Shown piece by piece: positions 52,757 to 62,699 of a stretch of DNA of 64,000 bases (position 1 is the first letter of the stretch; each line of letters begins with the position of its first letter). Source of the stretch: Arcticibacter sp041902385 (GTDB taxonomy: Bacteria > Bacteroidota > Bacteroidia > Sphingobacteriales > Sphingobacteriaceae). The stretch spans positions 3,286,001-3,350,000 of the forward strand of contig NZ_CP169244.1 in assembly GCF_041902385.1 (NCBI RefSeq), in the 5' to 3' direction. The notes under the pieces are model-generated. The model made no database searches. It had not been told where the DNA came from and saw only the letters and a program-made list of their open reading frames with translations. Position numbers and translations under genes: made by a program.

Positions 52757-53149
52757 ATCTCCATATTTTAACGGTGTTTGGCAACACTCTCTTTTATCAC
52801 GCTTCTCTTAACCGTGATTTAATTAAGTGAACCAGAACCGGCTCTTCCATTGCGACGTGCAGTGCTGCACCGCCGTTAAGTGGCATTTTTCTACTGTTAC
52901 TCCAAAAGCTCTTACCGCTATAGGCGTCCCTGTTCTTGTATCCCGCTCTTTCAGAAGCAGGGATCAGAACCTTTGCTCTTTAGCCAGCTGGTCGCTGCCG
53001 CTTGTCTGATGACTTTCTTAAGAGGCACGATCTGCCCCCGCGGCGTGGGGGTACCCTTGATCATCTAATCTTAACATCAGCTTATTATTGAGATAACAAG
53101 CCAGGGATACTTTTGCCGGCATATCCTGTAACACACTCTACACAAAAAG
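52757..53149. other. Divergent intergenic region with inverted repeats
   Basis: About 390 bases separate the AraC gene and the metallophosphatase gene, read in opposite directions. ATCACG (52796-52801) and CGTGAT (52813-52818) form a dyad with an 11-base spacer. GTGTT (52774-52778) and AACAC (52783-52787) form another. Both are near the AraC gene and could be autoregulatory sites. No gene was recognised. Confidence 0.45.
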
Positions 53150-54637
53150 ATGATTAGAAGAGACTTCTTAAAAGCTGCTGGTATTGTGAGTGCAGCCATT
53201 GCCGCACCAGCAACTATCGTTAGCGCTGCCGAAAATAAGGGGCAGTCAAAGGACCTGTCGACCACCATTCTGAAAGGTCGTATTTCTTCCGCAGGTAAAG
53301 GACTTGCGGGGGTAGCCGTAACCGATGGGATCAATGTAACGAAAACCAGCGCTAACGGTAACTACCAGCTGGTGAGCAACAAGACCACCCGCTTTGTGTA
53401 CCTCTCCGTTCCTGCGGGCTACGAGTTTCCTCACGAAAAAAGCATTACAAAGTTCTTTCGTCCTATCGACCATTCAAAGGGCAGCTTTGTAGCCGATTTT
53501 GAACTGAAGAAGCTTGCGGTAAACGACGACAAGCATGCCTTTGTAGTTTGGGCTGATACACAGATCCAGAATAAGAGGGATGCCGAAATCCTGCTAAGCG
53601 AGTCTGCGCCTGATCTGAAAGCTTTGGTCGACACCTATGGCAGCCGGATGCCTCTGCACGGAATAGGCTGCGGTGACCTCGTATGGGATAAGTTCGAACT
53701 GTTTGATGACTACGAGAGAGCTATCGGCATGAGTGGTATTCCTTTCTTCAATGTCATCGGCAACCATGATATGGATCTGGAAGCCCGTACCGATGAAGGT
53801 TCCTCTGAGACCTTCAAAGATCACTTCGGCCCTACATACTATTCATTTAATCGCGGCAAAATTCATTATGTGGTACTCGATGATGTGTTCTTTATGGGCG
53901 TAGAGAAACGCTACATGGGATATATTACCGAGAACCAGATGCAATGGCTGGAGCAGGATCTGAAACTGGTTCCTGAAGGTTCAACGGTCGTTGTCAGCCT
54001 GCACATTCCTACCAATACGGGGCAGCGGCGCCGTGATAAGGAAACTGAACCTGAGCTCGGAGGTACAGTAGTGAACCGGCAACATCTTTACAATCTTCTG
54101 AAGCCCTATACGGTCCATTTCATGTCAGGGCATACGCACTTCAATGAGGTATGGGTAGAAGGGAATATGACCGAACATAACCACGGGACTGTTTGCGGTG
54201 CCTGGTGGACTGGCCCGATCTGTGGCGACGGAACTCCTTCTGGCTACGGCGTTTATGAAGTAGACGGCAGTAAACTGAGCTGGTACTACAAGGCGACTGG
54301 CAAGCCCAAATCGCATCAGCTGCGCATCTATCCCGCTGGGAAGCATCAGGACTTCCCTGAAGATGTCTGCGTGAATGTCTGGAACTATGATCAGAACTGG
54401 ACGCTTGAGTGGTTTGCTGATGACAAGTCAATGGGCAAGCCTGAACAGCGCACCGCTTATGATCCATGGGCATTTGAACTCTTTCAGGGCAAGGAGAAAC
54501 CAAAGCCAAGAGGCTGGGTGGAGCCCAACCTTACCGATCACGTGTTCTTCGTAAAACCTCCGTCAGGGGTAAAACAGATCAGGGTAGTGGCCACAGACCC
54601 TTTCGGCAACAGTTACTCAGACAGTCTGTCTCTTTAA
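53150..54637 (+). CDS. TAT-exported calcineurin-like metallophosphatase
   Basis: This 495-residue protein has a twin-arginine signal (MIRRDFLKAAGIV). An N-terminal beta domain (LKGRISSAGKGLAGVAVTDG) precedes the calcineurin-like core. Metal-binding motifs are D-x-Q (VVWADTQIQ), G-D-x (GCGDLVWD), GNHD (IGNHDMD), H-x (VSLHIPT) and GHTH (MSGHTHFNE). A C-terminal beta domain follows, as in the MetallophosC family of Bacteroidetes. It is likely periplasmic. About 200 bases after it comes the SusC/SusD pair, suggesting that it processes a substrate or product of that system. Confidence 0.9.
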   Translation: MIRRDFLKAAGIVSAAIAAPATIVSAAENKGQSKDLSTTILKGRISSAGKGLAGVAVTDGINVTKTSANGNYQLVSNKTTRFVYLSVPAGYEFPHEKSITKFFRPIDHSKGSFVADFELKKLAVNDDKHAFVVWADTQIQNKRDAEILLSESAPDLKALVDTYGSRMPLHGIGCGDLVWDKFELFDDYERAIGMSGIPFFNVIGNHDMDLEARTDEGSSETFKDHFGPTYYSFNRGKIHYVVLDDVFFMGVEKRYMGYITENQMQWLEQDLKLVPEGSTVVVSLHIPTNTGQRRRDKETEPELGGTVVNRQHLYNLLKPYTVHFMSGHTHFNEVWVEGNMTEHNHGTVCGAWWTGPICGDGTPSGYGVYEVDGSKLSWYYKATGKPKSHQLRIYPAGKHQDFPEDVCVNVWNYDQNWTLEWFADDKSMGKPEQRTAYDPWAFELFQGKEKPKPRGWVEPNLTDHVFFVKPPSGVKQIRVVATDPFGNSYSDSLSL

Positions 54638-54644
54638 TATTAAA

Positions 54645-54668
54645 AGGTCCGGCTCCATTGCCGGACCT
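54645..54668. terminator. Hairpin after the metallophosphatase gene
   Basis: AGGTCCGGC at 54645-54653 pairs perfectly with GCCGGACCT at 54660-54668. On the minus strand a T-run follows; on the plus strand the run is A-rich upstream. It may partly separate the phosphatase from susC. Confidence 0.55.
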
Positions 54669-54834
54669 CGGTTCACACACATTCACGTAACCGCAAGACA
54701 TTGAAACCTCTCTGTTCCCAAAAGGCTGAAGACTCCGCAATGTCCTTTTTAGCTCTTTCAAGCCCGGCAAAGGATCCTTGTTGAAGCCATTAAAAAAACA
54801 AGTAACAATCAAAATCAACTCTAACAAAAAATAT

Positions 54835-57800
54835 ATGATGAATAGGTTTACCTATTGCCTGAAGATATTTCTTGCCTGTACTCCGGCGGTACTGACGCAA
54901 GCTTTGTCTGCAAAGGCCGAATCTTTTAATGCCGGAACCTTCCCGCAGCAGCAACTGGTAACAATATCAGGTGTGGTGATCGATAATTCTGATTCCCAAA
55001 CCATTCCCGGTGTGGCGATTGTCGATAGCCGCAAGAGGCACCTTGGTGTGACCAGCCACAGCGGAGCTTTTACCATCAGGGTGGAGAAGGGGACTGAGAT
55101 CTCATTCTCCCTGATCGGATATAATACCTATAAGATGGTTGCCGAGGGGAACAACGCAAAATTGTCGGTCCGTCTCCAGCAGTCCACCACAAGCCTGAAC
55201 GAGGTAGTGGTGACCGCCCTGGGTATCAAAAGGGAGGAAAAGTCGCTGGGATACAGCAATACGGTGGTGCAGGGGGAGCAGCTGACCAATGCGGTCTCCA
55301 GTAACTGGACGGATGCTTTATCCGGCAAAGTGGCAGGTCTGAACCTGATCCGTTCGAACAGTGGTCCCACTGGCTCCAATAAGATCATCCTTCGTGGCGA
55401 GAACAACCTGACGGGAGAGAATGAAGCCCTAATTGTTGTGGATGGCGTAGTGATCAGTAACGGGAGCGGACGCCGCACTGCGGTGGGCGGCGAATCTGCC
55501 TATGGCACCAGCAGTGATAATATGCCGGCTGATTATGGCAGCGGGATAAACGATATCAATCCTGAAGACATTGAAACAGTTACGGTATTGAAAGGGCCAA
55601 GTGCCGCAGCCCTCTACGGGCAGCGCGGTGCAAACGGCGCCATCATCATTACCACCAAGTCGGGCAGCGCCAAAAAGAAAGGACTGGGCATTACCATCAA
55701 TTCAAATGCGTCCATTGAATCTGTTAACCGCTGGCCCGACCTGCAATACGAGTATGGCCAGGGGACAGATGGAGCGTTGCATTACTCCTACGGCGCAGGG
55801 CCCGACGGAGGCAGTACCAGCGGTACCAGCTCTGCCTATGGACCACGTTACGACGGACAAATGTTCTATCAGTACGATCCGCGCACTCAGACACGCGGAA
55901 CGGAGAGAACGCCCTGGGTGCCTTACAAAAACCAGATCCGCGAGTTCTTCGAAACCGGCAATACCTTCACCAATTCACTGAGCCTGGATGGCGGAACTGA
56001 AAAGACCACTGCCCGTTTCTCTTTCACAAATGTTAAGAACAGCTGGATCACCCCAAACACAGGATACGGCCGTAACACGGCTGCTTTGTCTGTTAGCTCC
56101 AAGGTAAACAATAAGCTGAACATCACGGCGAAGCTGAACTACACAAACAAGTCAAGTGATAACCTGCCCGGAGCAGGATATGGCAACCAGTCGATCATGT
56201 ACTGGTTCATTTTCTGGCAGCCCAGTGCTGATCTCAACTGGCTGAAGGATTACTGGAAGCTCGGTCAGAAAGATCGCGCCATCCAGTACCCGTTCAGCTC
56301 TTACCCCGAGAACCCCTATGCTGTGTCCTACGAATTTATCAACAGATCAAAGCGTGACGGACTTACCGGCAATGTTCAGGCAACTTATAATTTCACTAAG
56401 GAGCTGAGCCTGATGCTCCGCACCTCACTCGACTATGCCTACGAAGAAAGAGCGCAGGAGAGGCCCTGGGACGCTGGCGTGAAGTTCCGTTACGGATCTT
56501 ACCGTACGCAGAACATCAACTCCCGGGAGATCAGTAGCGACTTCCTGCTGAAGTACCAGAAAAAGGTGTCGAAAGACTTCGACCTCTCTGTTACTGCCGG
56601 AGGAAGTATGCTGGCCAATAACTATAACAAGGACGAAATTCGCGTCGACTCCCTGACTTACCCGGGGCTCTATAACGTGGCGAATGCCATGGGACCCCGT
56701 GTAACCATCCCCGATAAGAACGAATACAAGTTCAATAGCTTTTATGGTTTAATATCAGCTGGTTTCAAAGATTACCTGTATGTAGACATCACCGGGCGAA
56801 ACGACTGGAACAGTGTGCTCGCCACGCCCGAGCGGACTGATAACGTGAGCTTCTTTTACCCTTCGCTCAGCATGAGCTTCCTGCCTTCAGAAGCCTTTAA
56901 GCTTCCGTCGTTCATCTCGTATGCTAAGCTCCGGGCGTCAGTGGCAAGAGTTGGCAGTGGTTTAACCGTTCCTTACCGTACCGCCTATGTGTACTCAGTT
57001 GCAGGCGACGGACTATACCCCGGCAATGCCCTCCAGAATCCAAGAACGCTGCCGAATTTCAATCTGAAGCCCTTGATGACTACCACTTACGAAGTGGGAA
57101 CTGAAGTAAAGATGCTGAATAGCAGGCTGGGCTTTGATCTGTCCCTCTACTCCGGTAACACAAAAGACCAGATCCTCACACGTATCGCTGATCGTGCCTC
57201 TGGTTATGATAACATGGTCATTAACGCAGGTAAAGTACAGAACAAAGGGATTGAACTTGCTATGAACGCCACGCCTGTGGCATCAAAGAAGGGCTTTACC
57301 TGGATGACCAACTTCACGTTCTCTGCTAACCGCAATAAGATTGTGGAACTGCCCGACTCTTCCATCGTTCTGCGTACCGGCCCTGTTGCCGGAGGTCAGA
57401 TTGTAGCGAAGGTTGGAGGCAGCATGGGCGACATGTACGGCCGCGGCTATGTCAGATCTCCCGATGGACAGGTGGTGTACGACGAAGCTACCGGCAACGC
57501 AAAGATCACCTCTGATGTAGTTTACCTGGGCAATACCATGCCTAAGTACAGAATGAGCTTTGGCAGTGACTTCCGCTACCGGCAGCTGCGTCTGAACGTG
57601 CTGTTCGATGCGCAGGTAGGGGCAGTGGCTCACTCCCTGATGAACTATAAACTGGTAGAGCAGGGTAAGCTGAAAAGCACCTTGCCGGGTCGCTACGCGG
57701 GTATCATCGGAAAGGGTGTTATACAGAATGCTGATGGTACCTACCGTCCGAATGATGTGGTAGCGTATGACGTTGACGAATATTACCGCTCGCATATGGG

Positions 57801-58077
57801 CTTTGAGAATGCCGAAGGAAGTACCTTCAAAACCGACTTTATCAAGTTCAGAGAGTCCCGGCTTGATTATACGCTGAATGTCAAGACTGCAAAGAGACTC
57901 GGTCTGCAGCGTGCTACACTTGGAGTTTACGGACGTAACCTGTTTATCTGGTCGCCATGGCCCATGTTTGACCCTGAATTCGGAACTCTTGCCGGTACTG
58001 ATATCGTGACTGGTTTCGAAACGGCTCAGTTCCCTTCGACCAGAACCTTTGGTGTTAATCTCATTATAGGAATTTAA
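54835..58077 (+). CDS. SusC/RagA-family TonB-dependent outer membrane receptor
   Basis: The ATG at 54835 or 54838 begins MMNRFTYCLKIFLACTPAVL; an upstream TTG-type start is less likely. The 1,080-residue protein has a carboxypeptidase-like regulatory domain (VTISGVVIDNSDSQTIPGVA), a plug (NEVVVTALGIKREEKSLGYS, then VLKGPSAAALYGQRGANGAI) and a long barrel ending TFGVNLIIGI. The SusC group imports oligomers across the outer membrane with energy from TonB. The cargo is not known; its partners are SusD and DUF5689 downstream and perhaps the phosphatase upstream. Confidence 0.95.
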   Translation: MMNRFTYCLKIFLACTPAVLTQALSAKAESFNAGTFPQQQLVTISGVVIDNSDSQTIPGVAIVDSRKRHLGVTSHSGAFTIRVEKGTEISFSLIGYNTYKMVAEGNNAKLSVRLQQSTTSLNEVVVTALGIKREEKSLGYSNTVVQGEQLTNAVSSNWTDALSGKVAGLNLIRSNSGPTGSNKIILRGENNLTGENEALIVVDGVVISNGSGRRTAVGGESAYGTSSDNMPADYGSGINDINPEDIETVTVLKGPSAAALYGQRGANGAIIITTKSGSAKKKGLGITINSNASIESVNRWPDLQYEYGQGTDGALHYSYGAGPDGGSTSGTSSAYGPRYDGQMFYQYDPRTQTRGTERTPWVPYKNQIREFFETGNTFTNSLSLDGGTEKTTARFSFTNVKNSWITPNTGYGRNTAALSVSSKVNNKLNITAKLNYTNKSSDNLPGAGYGNQSIMYWFIFWQPSADLNWLKDYWKLGQKDRAIQYPFSSYPENPYAVSYEFINRSKRDGLTGNVQATYNFTKELSLMLRTSLDYAYEERAQERPWDAGVKFRYGSYRTQNINSREISSDFLLKYQKKVSKDFDLSVTAGGSMLANNYNKDEIRVDSLTYPGLYNVANAMGPRVTIPDKNEYKFNSFYGLISAGFKDYLYVDITGRNDWNSVLATPERTDNVSFFYPSLSMSFLPSEAFKLPSFISYAKLRASVARVGSGLTVPYRTAYVYSVAGDGLYPGNALQNPRTLPNFNLKPLMTTTYEVGTEVKMLNSRLGFDLSLYSGNTKDQILTRIADRASGYDNMVINAGKVQNKGIELAMNATPVASKKGFTWMTNFTFSANRNKIVELPDSSIVLRTGPVAGGQIVAKVGGSMGDMYGRGYVRSPDGQVVYDEATGNAKITSDVVYLGNTMPKYRMSFGSDFRYRQLRLNVLFDAQVGAVAHSLMNYKLVEQGKLKSTLPGRYAGIIGKGVIQNADGTYRPNDVVAYDVDEYYRSHMGFENAEGSTFKTDFIKFRESRLDYTLNVKTAKRLGLQRATLGVYGRNLFIWSPWPMFDPEFGTLAGTDIVTGFETAQFPSTRTFGVNLIIGI

Positions 58078-58079
58078 TT

Positions 58080-59645
58080 ATGAAGAAGATAGTATATATA
58101 ATGCTTGGTGTGATGCTGGCTGCCGCCTCTGCGCTCACGTCATGTAAAAAAGGATTTGAAGAAACCAATACGGACCCGATTAACACACCTCAGGCTTTAC
58201 CTGCACAATTACTGGCTCCGGCGCTGGTCAACACCGTCTCGGCAAATATGATCCGTAACCGGAATTTCAATAACGAGCTCATGCAGGTGACCGTAACCCT
58301 CACCGACGGCGAGGCGAGCACTTTCCGTTACGAATTCAGAAGCAGCATGTCTGATTACCTGTGGAATAGCTGGTATCTGCAGCTCAGCAACCTCAAGGAT
58401 ATGTACACGAGGGCGAGCGATTCGCTTACCCTTAACAAGTCTTACCAGGGTATTTCCCTTATCTGTCAGTCCTGGATCTATTCGATGCTGACTGATACCT
58501 ATGGCGACGTGCCTTATTTCGAGTCGAACCGCGGCAGGGAAGGGATCTATGAAGCGAAGTTCGATAAGCAGCAGGATATCTATCTCGATATCTTCAAACA
58601 GCTGGAGAGTGCCAATACGCTGCTCGCGTCTAACACTGCGATCGTCTCTTCCAGTGATCCTGTCTATAACGGCGACGTAAGCAAATGGCGGAAGTTCGGA
58701 AACTCGCTATATCTCCGCTTGCTCCTCAGGCTGTCGGGTAAGCCTGAAGTTTCTGCAATGTGCATCGAAAAGATCAAGCAGATTGTCGAAACGGCCCGTA
58801 CTTCTTATCCAATTATAAGCAGCAATGCTGAGTCGGCCATCCTGCGATGGACAGGCAGCGGCCCTTATATCTCGCCCTACACCGGCGTGAGAGATCAGGA
58901 CTTCCGTACTCCGGCGATTTCAAGTTTCTTTATTGATCACCTTCGCAACTGGTCAGATCCGCGCATAGATATTTCTACCTATGGTTCTGGTGGTGTCAAC
59001 CGATGGGCTATCGCCCAGGGTCCGAGTGGGTTTGCGGGAGTGGAGAGTGGATACACTCCCGGTACCGGCCTCCCGAAGCAGTCGTACTTCTATTCCCGTG
59101 ACCAGCAGAAGTCATCGCTGCAGACAGATGCCATGACAGGCATGATCATGAATTACTCCGAGGTGCAGTTCATCCTGGCAGAAGCTGCAGCCAAGGGCTG
59201 GATAAGCGGATCAGCAAAGGATTACTGGGAGAACGGCATCCTCAGCGGAATCACACTCTGGCTTCCTAACTGGCCAAATGCGACGGCCACTAATACGCCG
59301 CCTGCTGCTCCTGTGACGATCAATACCCCTGAGTTCCGTAACTACCTGACTGCGGGCGATATCAACTGGGATGAGGCGCTGCCTCTTGAAGGCAAAATGG
59401 AGCTCATTCATTTGCAGAAGTACTACGGCCTGTTCCTTACCGATATGCAGCAGTGGTTTGAATACCGCCGCACCGGACATCCTGTGCTTCCTAAAGGCCC
59501 CGGACTAAAGAACGGAGGCGTTATGCCTGCAAGGATGGTGTATCCGGTCTATGTGCAGTCGGCCAACCCCAGCAATTACAAAGCAGCGGTAGAGGGACAG
59601 GGTCCCGACCTAATATCAACTCAAGTATGGTGGCAAAAACCCTAA
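58080..59645 (+). CDS. SusD/RagB-family lipoprotein
   Basis: This 521-residue lipoprotein has a signal ending ASALTSC. TPR-like helical regions (YQGISLICQSWIYSMLTDTY) and the N-terminal NTDPINTPQALPAQLLAPAL pattern of SusD-like families are present. It starts two bases after the susC stop, the usual tight pairing. It should cap the SusC barrel at the surface and bind the nutrient. Confidence 0.93.
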   Translation: MKKIVYIMLGVMLAAASALTSCKKGFEETNTDPINTPQALPAQLLAPALVNTVSANMIRNRNFNNELMQVTVTLTDGEASTFRYEFRSSMSDYLWNSWYLQLSNLKDMYTRASDSLTLNKSYQGISLICQSWIYSMLTDTYGDVPYFESNRGREGIYEAKFDKQQDIYLDIFKQLESANTLLASNTAIVSSSDPVYNGDVSKWRKFGNSLYLRLLLRLSGKPEVSAMCIEKIKQIVETARTSYPIISSNAESAILRWTGSGPYISPYTGVRDQDFRTPAISSFFIDHLRNWSDPRIDISTYGSGGVNRWAIAQGPSGFAGVESGYTPGTGLPKQSYFYSRDQQKSSLQTDAMTGMIMNYSEVQFILAEAAAKGWISGSAKDYWENGILSGITLWLPNWPNATATNTPPAAPVTINTPEFRNYLTAGDINWDEALPLEGKMELIHLQKYYGLFLTDMQQWFEYRRTGHPVLPKGPGLKNGGVMPARMVYPVYVQSANPSNYKAAVEGQGPDLISTQVWWQKP

Positions 59646-59661
59646 ATGAGGACTAAATACG

Positions 59662-61221
59662 ATGACGATGAAAAAGAACTTCTTCTTTATATTTCTTTTG
59701 ATTTCTGCCGGTCTTTTCTGGACTGCCTGCGAAAAAGAAGGCAATTACCCCGGCGGTACGGTAAACCCTTACCTTCCTATCCTTGACCTGAGGAGCGTCT
59801 ACAAAGGTAAGGACCTTACTCTCAGTCCTGATAATATGTTCGGCTCAACAAAGATTACAGGCGTAGTTGTGTCTGATCATTCAGGACGTAATCTGCCTGC
59901 CGGCCTTCTCATTCTGCAGGACAAGAGGCGCCTGAACCAGTTAAGGGGCATCTCAGTTGACCTGGGACCTGAAGCAGCGAACTATGTCACCGGCGACTCC
60001 GTCATAGTGGATGTCCAGGGAGGACGTCTGACCCGTGAGAATGGCTATCTGGAAATCAAGAACGTAGGTCCGGAGGATGTCACCAAAGTGTCTTCAGGCA
60101 ATGCCATCCCGATAAACCGGGTCGGCAGCAGCTTTATTCAGGCAGATCCTGACAAGTACGAAAGTACACTCGTTGCTATTGTAAAAGGCACATTAGATCC
60201 TCAGCCGGCCCCGGGCGATGTATTATCAGGAGATAAAGTAGTCAACGACGGCTTTGGCGATATTATTCTCCATACCGAGCCGACGGCGAACTTTGCAAGC
60301 AAGGATCACCTGCCCGTTAATGCCAACTATTTCGGAGTGGTGCTCCCCGTGAAAGGGAGTGATGGCAAGCTGGTAGTGCAGCATCGCATCAGGGAGGCCG
60401 AGGATATGGTCGTTTTAAGTTCTGAAGTGCAGCGCACACCTGTTATCATCAGTGGTTTCCTTGCTGACCCCGAGGGTAGTGACGGAAATAATGAGTACGT
60501 GCAGCTCCTGGCCACCACCGACATCGACTTTTCTGTAACGCCTTTTTCTGTAGTAGTGTGCAACAATGCAGGAGCTTCCAACCCCACAGGCTTCCCTTCG
60601 CTGGGCTGGGCCACCGGATCTCTGGCAAAGTCAGGAGCGGCACGGACCTATAAGTTTAACCTCACTGCCGGGAAGGTAAGCAAAGGAAGCTTCTTCTATG
60701 TAGGAGGCTCCAATAAACTCATCAATGGTTCGGGCTCTCCCAGTATTGCATCCTCGAACTGGATCCGCTCGTTCGACTACTCTAACGTTAATGGCGATGG
60801 GTTTGGCCTGAAAACAAGCAATCTGATGGCAAATAGCGGAAATGCCTGGGGAATAGCGGTATTTGAAGGGACAAGCTTGACAGTAGACTCAATGCCCGAA
60901 GATGTGATCTTTGTCCATAGTGGCGGAAGCTTGTATACGGCTGCTCCAGTCGAGATGGGCTACCGTATCGGCAATACCGATTTTTACGATGCGATTGATC
61001 CGATCTCGCTTAAGCCACAGCCTTACTACAGGAGCGGTACAAATACGCTTTGTTTGACTTATACCACACCAGCCGACCAGGGCTTCTTTTATAAGCTTGG
61101 AGGGGTGTATAATACGAGGCTGAATAAGTGGGTGCTTGCAAGAACTCAATCGATTGTCGACCTGGATAAAAAGTCGGAGATCTCTGCGATAGAAGGAGAG
61201 GGCGCTACCTCTCTTAAGTAG
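59662..61221 (+). CDS. DUF5689-containing surface lipoprotein
   Basis: This 519-residue lipoprotein has a signal ending LFWTAC. A DUF5689 domain (TKITGVVVSDHSGRNLPAGL, YVTGDSVIVDVQGGRLTREN) covers about residues 45-230. The C-terminal half contains a lamin-tail-like region (PVIISGFLADPEGSDGNNEY). Such lipoproteins often follow SusCD pairs linked to phosphatases and nucleases. It lies 16 bases after susD, so it is in the same operon, which is closed by the terminator at 61236. Confidence 0.88.
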   Translation: MTMKKNFFFIFLLISAGLFWTACEKEGNYPGGTVNPYLPILDLRSVYKGKDLTLSPDNMFGSTKITGVVVSDHSGRNLPAGLLILQDKRRLNQLRGISVDLGPEAANYVTGDSVIVDVQGGRLTRENGYLEIKNVGPEDVTKVSSGNAIPINRVGSSFIQADPDKYESTLVAIVKGTLDPQPAPGDVLSGDKVVNDGFGDIILHTEPTANFASKDHLPVNANYFGVVLPVKGSDGKLVVQHRIREAEDMVVLSSEVQRTPVIISGFLADPEGSDGNNEYVQLLATTDIDFSVTPFSVVVCNNAGASNPTGFPSLGWATGSLAKSGAARTYKFNLTAGKVSKGSFFYVGGSNKLINGSGSPSIASSNWIRSFDYSNVNGDGFGLKTSNLMANSGNAWGIAVFEGTSLTVDSMPEDVIFVHSGGSLYTAAPVEMGYRIGNTDFYDAIDPISLKPQPYYRSGTNTLCLTYTTPADQGFFYKLGGVYNTRLNKWVLARTQSIVDLDKKSEISAIEGEGATSLK

Positions 61222-61235
61222 AATCTAATTATAAA

Positions 61236-61281
61236 GGCTGGAAGCAATGACCTGGTGTGTCGTGCTTCCAGCCTCTTTTTT
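61236..61281 (+). terminator. Strong rho-independent terminator of the SusCD operon
   Basis: GGCTGGAAGCA (61236-61246) pairs perfectly with TGCTTCCAGCC (61263-61273), followed by six T (61276-61281). It sits 15 bases after the DUF5689 stop. Confidence 0.9.
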
Positions 61282-61634
61282 ATTACAACAATATTCAACC
61301 GGCCATGCTGAGCCTTATCCCGGTTTGAATCGCAGTTTAACCCGGTGATGCCCTGCTTAGCTTTCCGGCCGCTGTTCTGGGGTGAATATGGCGCGATGAC
61401 CCCACCTTTTGTAGAGGAAATGTGGGGTAACAGTGCTTATTCAGACTCTTTATAAATTTAACAATGATATCAGGTCCAGCCTGAAATCCTATTGATTCCT
61501 ATTCTTTTTATCCTCACATTTATATTGAATTAACCAGGCGGACAGGCCTTTGCGACCTTATTATCTGATTTTGCTGATTCCGGGACCTTTGAAGTTCGAT
61601 AATGGCCGACTGCTTTAAACTTAAAGATCATTTT
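61282..61634. other. Intergenic region with a short dyad
   Basis: About 350 bases before the DUF6266-like gene. ACCCCAC (61399-61405) and GTGGGGT (61422-61428) form a perfect 7-bp dyad with a 16-base spacer, a possible regulatory site. No gene was seen. Confidence 0.45.
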
Positions 61635-62618
61635 ATGGCAATTATTGACAAAGACGGCGGCATTCATGGAAGTGCCGGATCGGTGGTGTACCGCACCTAC
61701 CGGGGAATGAACGTGGTACAGAGCAAACCCAAAAAGAAGAAGCAGACTCCTGCCAGCATACGCAGTGCCTGTGAGTTCGGGCTGGCCAGCTCGGCTGCCC
61801 GCGTGATCCGCGAAGCTTTTTATCCCTTACATCGCTCGCGGCACGACGGAGGCATGGGGAACCGTCTTACTTCAGCGGTGTGCACAAGCATACGGGCCAG
61901 TACAAAGGAGCGCGGAGAGCGCGATCTGCACGACGGCGAGCTGTCCTTCCTGGAGGGTTTCAGCTTCAATGCTGCCAGTCCGCTCTTTCCCTCTTTGCAG
62001 GTGAAGCCGCAGGTCTCGCTCACAGAAGAGGGGCAGGTGAAGGTGGAGCTGCCGGAGATTAACCTCGACCGGGAACTGCTCGACCGCTTTTATGAGGCCA
62101 AACGCTTCCGCATACGCTTTTTGCTGATCGCTTTTAATTTCCGGGAGGAGTTTTATGAGCTGGTAGACATGAAAGAGGTGGTAATGGACAGGGGAGAGCA
62201 AATTCCCGCTCAGGAGCTGCTGTTTGATAACGACCGGCCCAAAGGCTCCTTGGTACTGCTTTCGGCCTCAATTGACTACCTGAGCTATAACCGGCTCGAC
62301 AAAAGCTACGAGCCGCTTAATACGAAGGAATTCTCGCCCTGCGATATTATCGCGGCTTTTCCGGCCAGTGATGAAGCAGAGCCGGGCTACCGGAAGCAGC
62401 GTTACCAGGAGCTGCCTGAGTCGACGCGCAACAGTCGGACGGGCCTGTTCGGCGGCTATAAAGGAGCTGCGATGCGCGAGAAAGTGGATAAGCTGAACGG
62501 GCAGGGGCGACAGTGGCATTCCTGGGGAGCGGAAGACAGTGGCATCGGGGGAAGGAAGTGGCAGAAAGAAGATGACTGGAAGGATATGATAGGCAAGCGA
62601 ACGTCTTTTAAGGAATAG
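61635..62618 (+). CDS. DUF6266-like uncharacterised protein (paralogue of the gene at 16681)
   Basis: This 327-residue protein starts at the ATG at 61635 (MAIIDKDGGIHGSAGSVVYR); a start 11 codons upstream does not fit the shared N-terminus. It is paralogous to the protein at 16681-17526 along most of its length (RDLHDGELSFLEGFSFN, RIRFLLIAFNFREEFYELVD). The C-terminal 60 residues are rich in Gly, Trp and Lys (GQGRQWHSWGAEDSGIGGRK) and unique to this copy. No signal peptide. Function unknown. Confidence 0.7.
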   Translation: MAIIDKDGGIHGSAGSVVYRTYRGMNVVQSKPKKKKQTPASIRSACEFGLASSAARVIREAFYPLHRSRHDGGMGNRLTSAVCTSIRASTKERGERDLHDGELSFLEGFSFNAASPLFPSLQVKPQVSLTEEGQVKVELPEINLDRELLDRFYEAKRFRIRFLLIAFNFREEFYELVDMKEVVMDRGEQIPAQELLFDNDRPKGSLVLLSASIDYLSYNRLDKSYEPLNTKEFSPCDIIAAFPASDEAEPGYRKQRYQELPESTRNSRTGLFGGYKGAAMREKVDKLNGQGRQWHSWGAEDSGIGGRKWQKEDDWKDMIGKRTSFKE

Positions 62619-62699
62619 AGAAATACACGTTCGTGATTCGGTTCCCGCTTAAATTAATATATTTGGTTAGCCTTATTTTTATGGCGATACCAAACTTCT

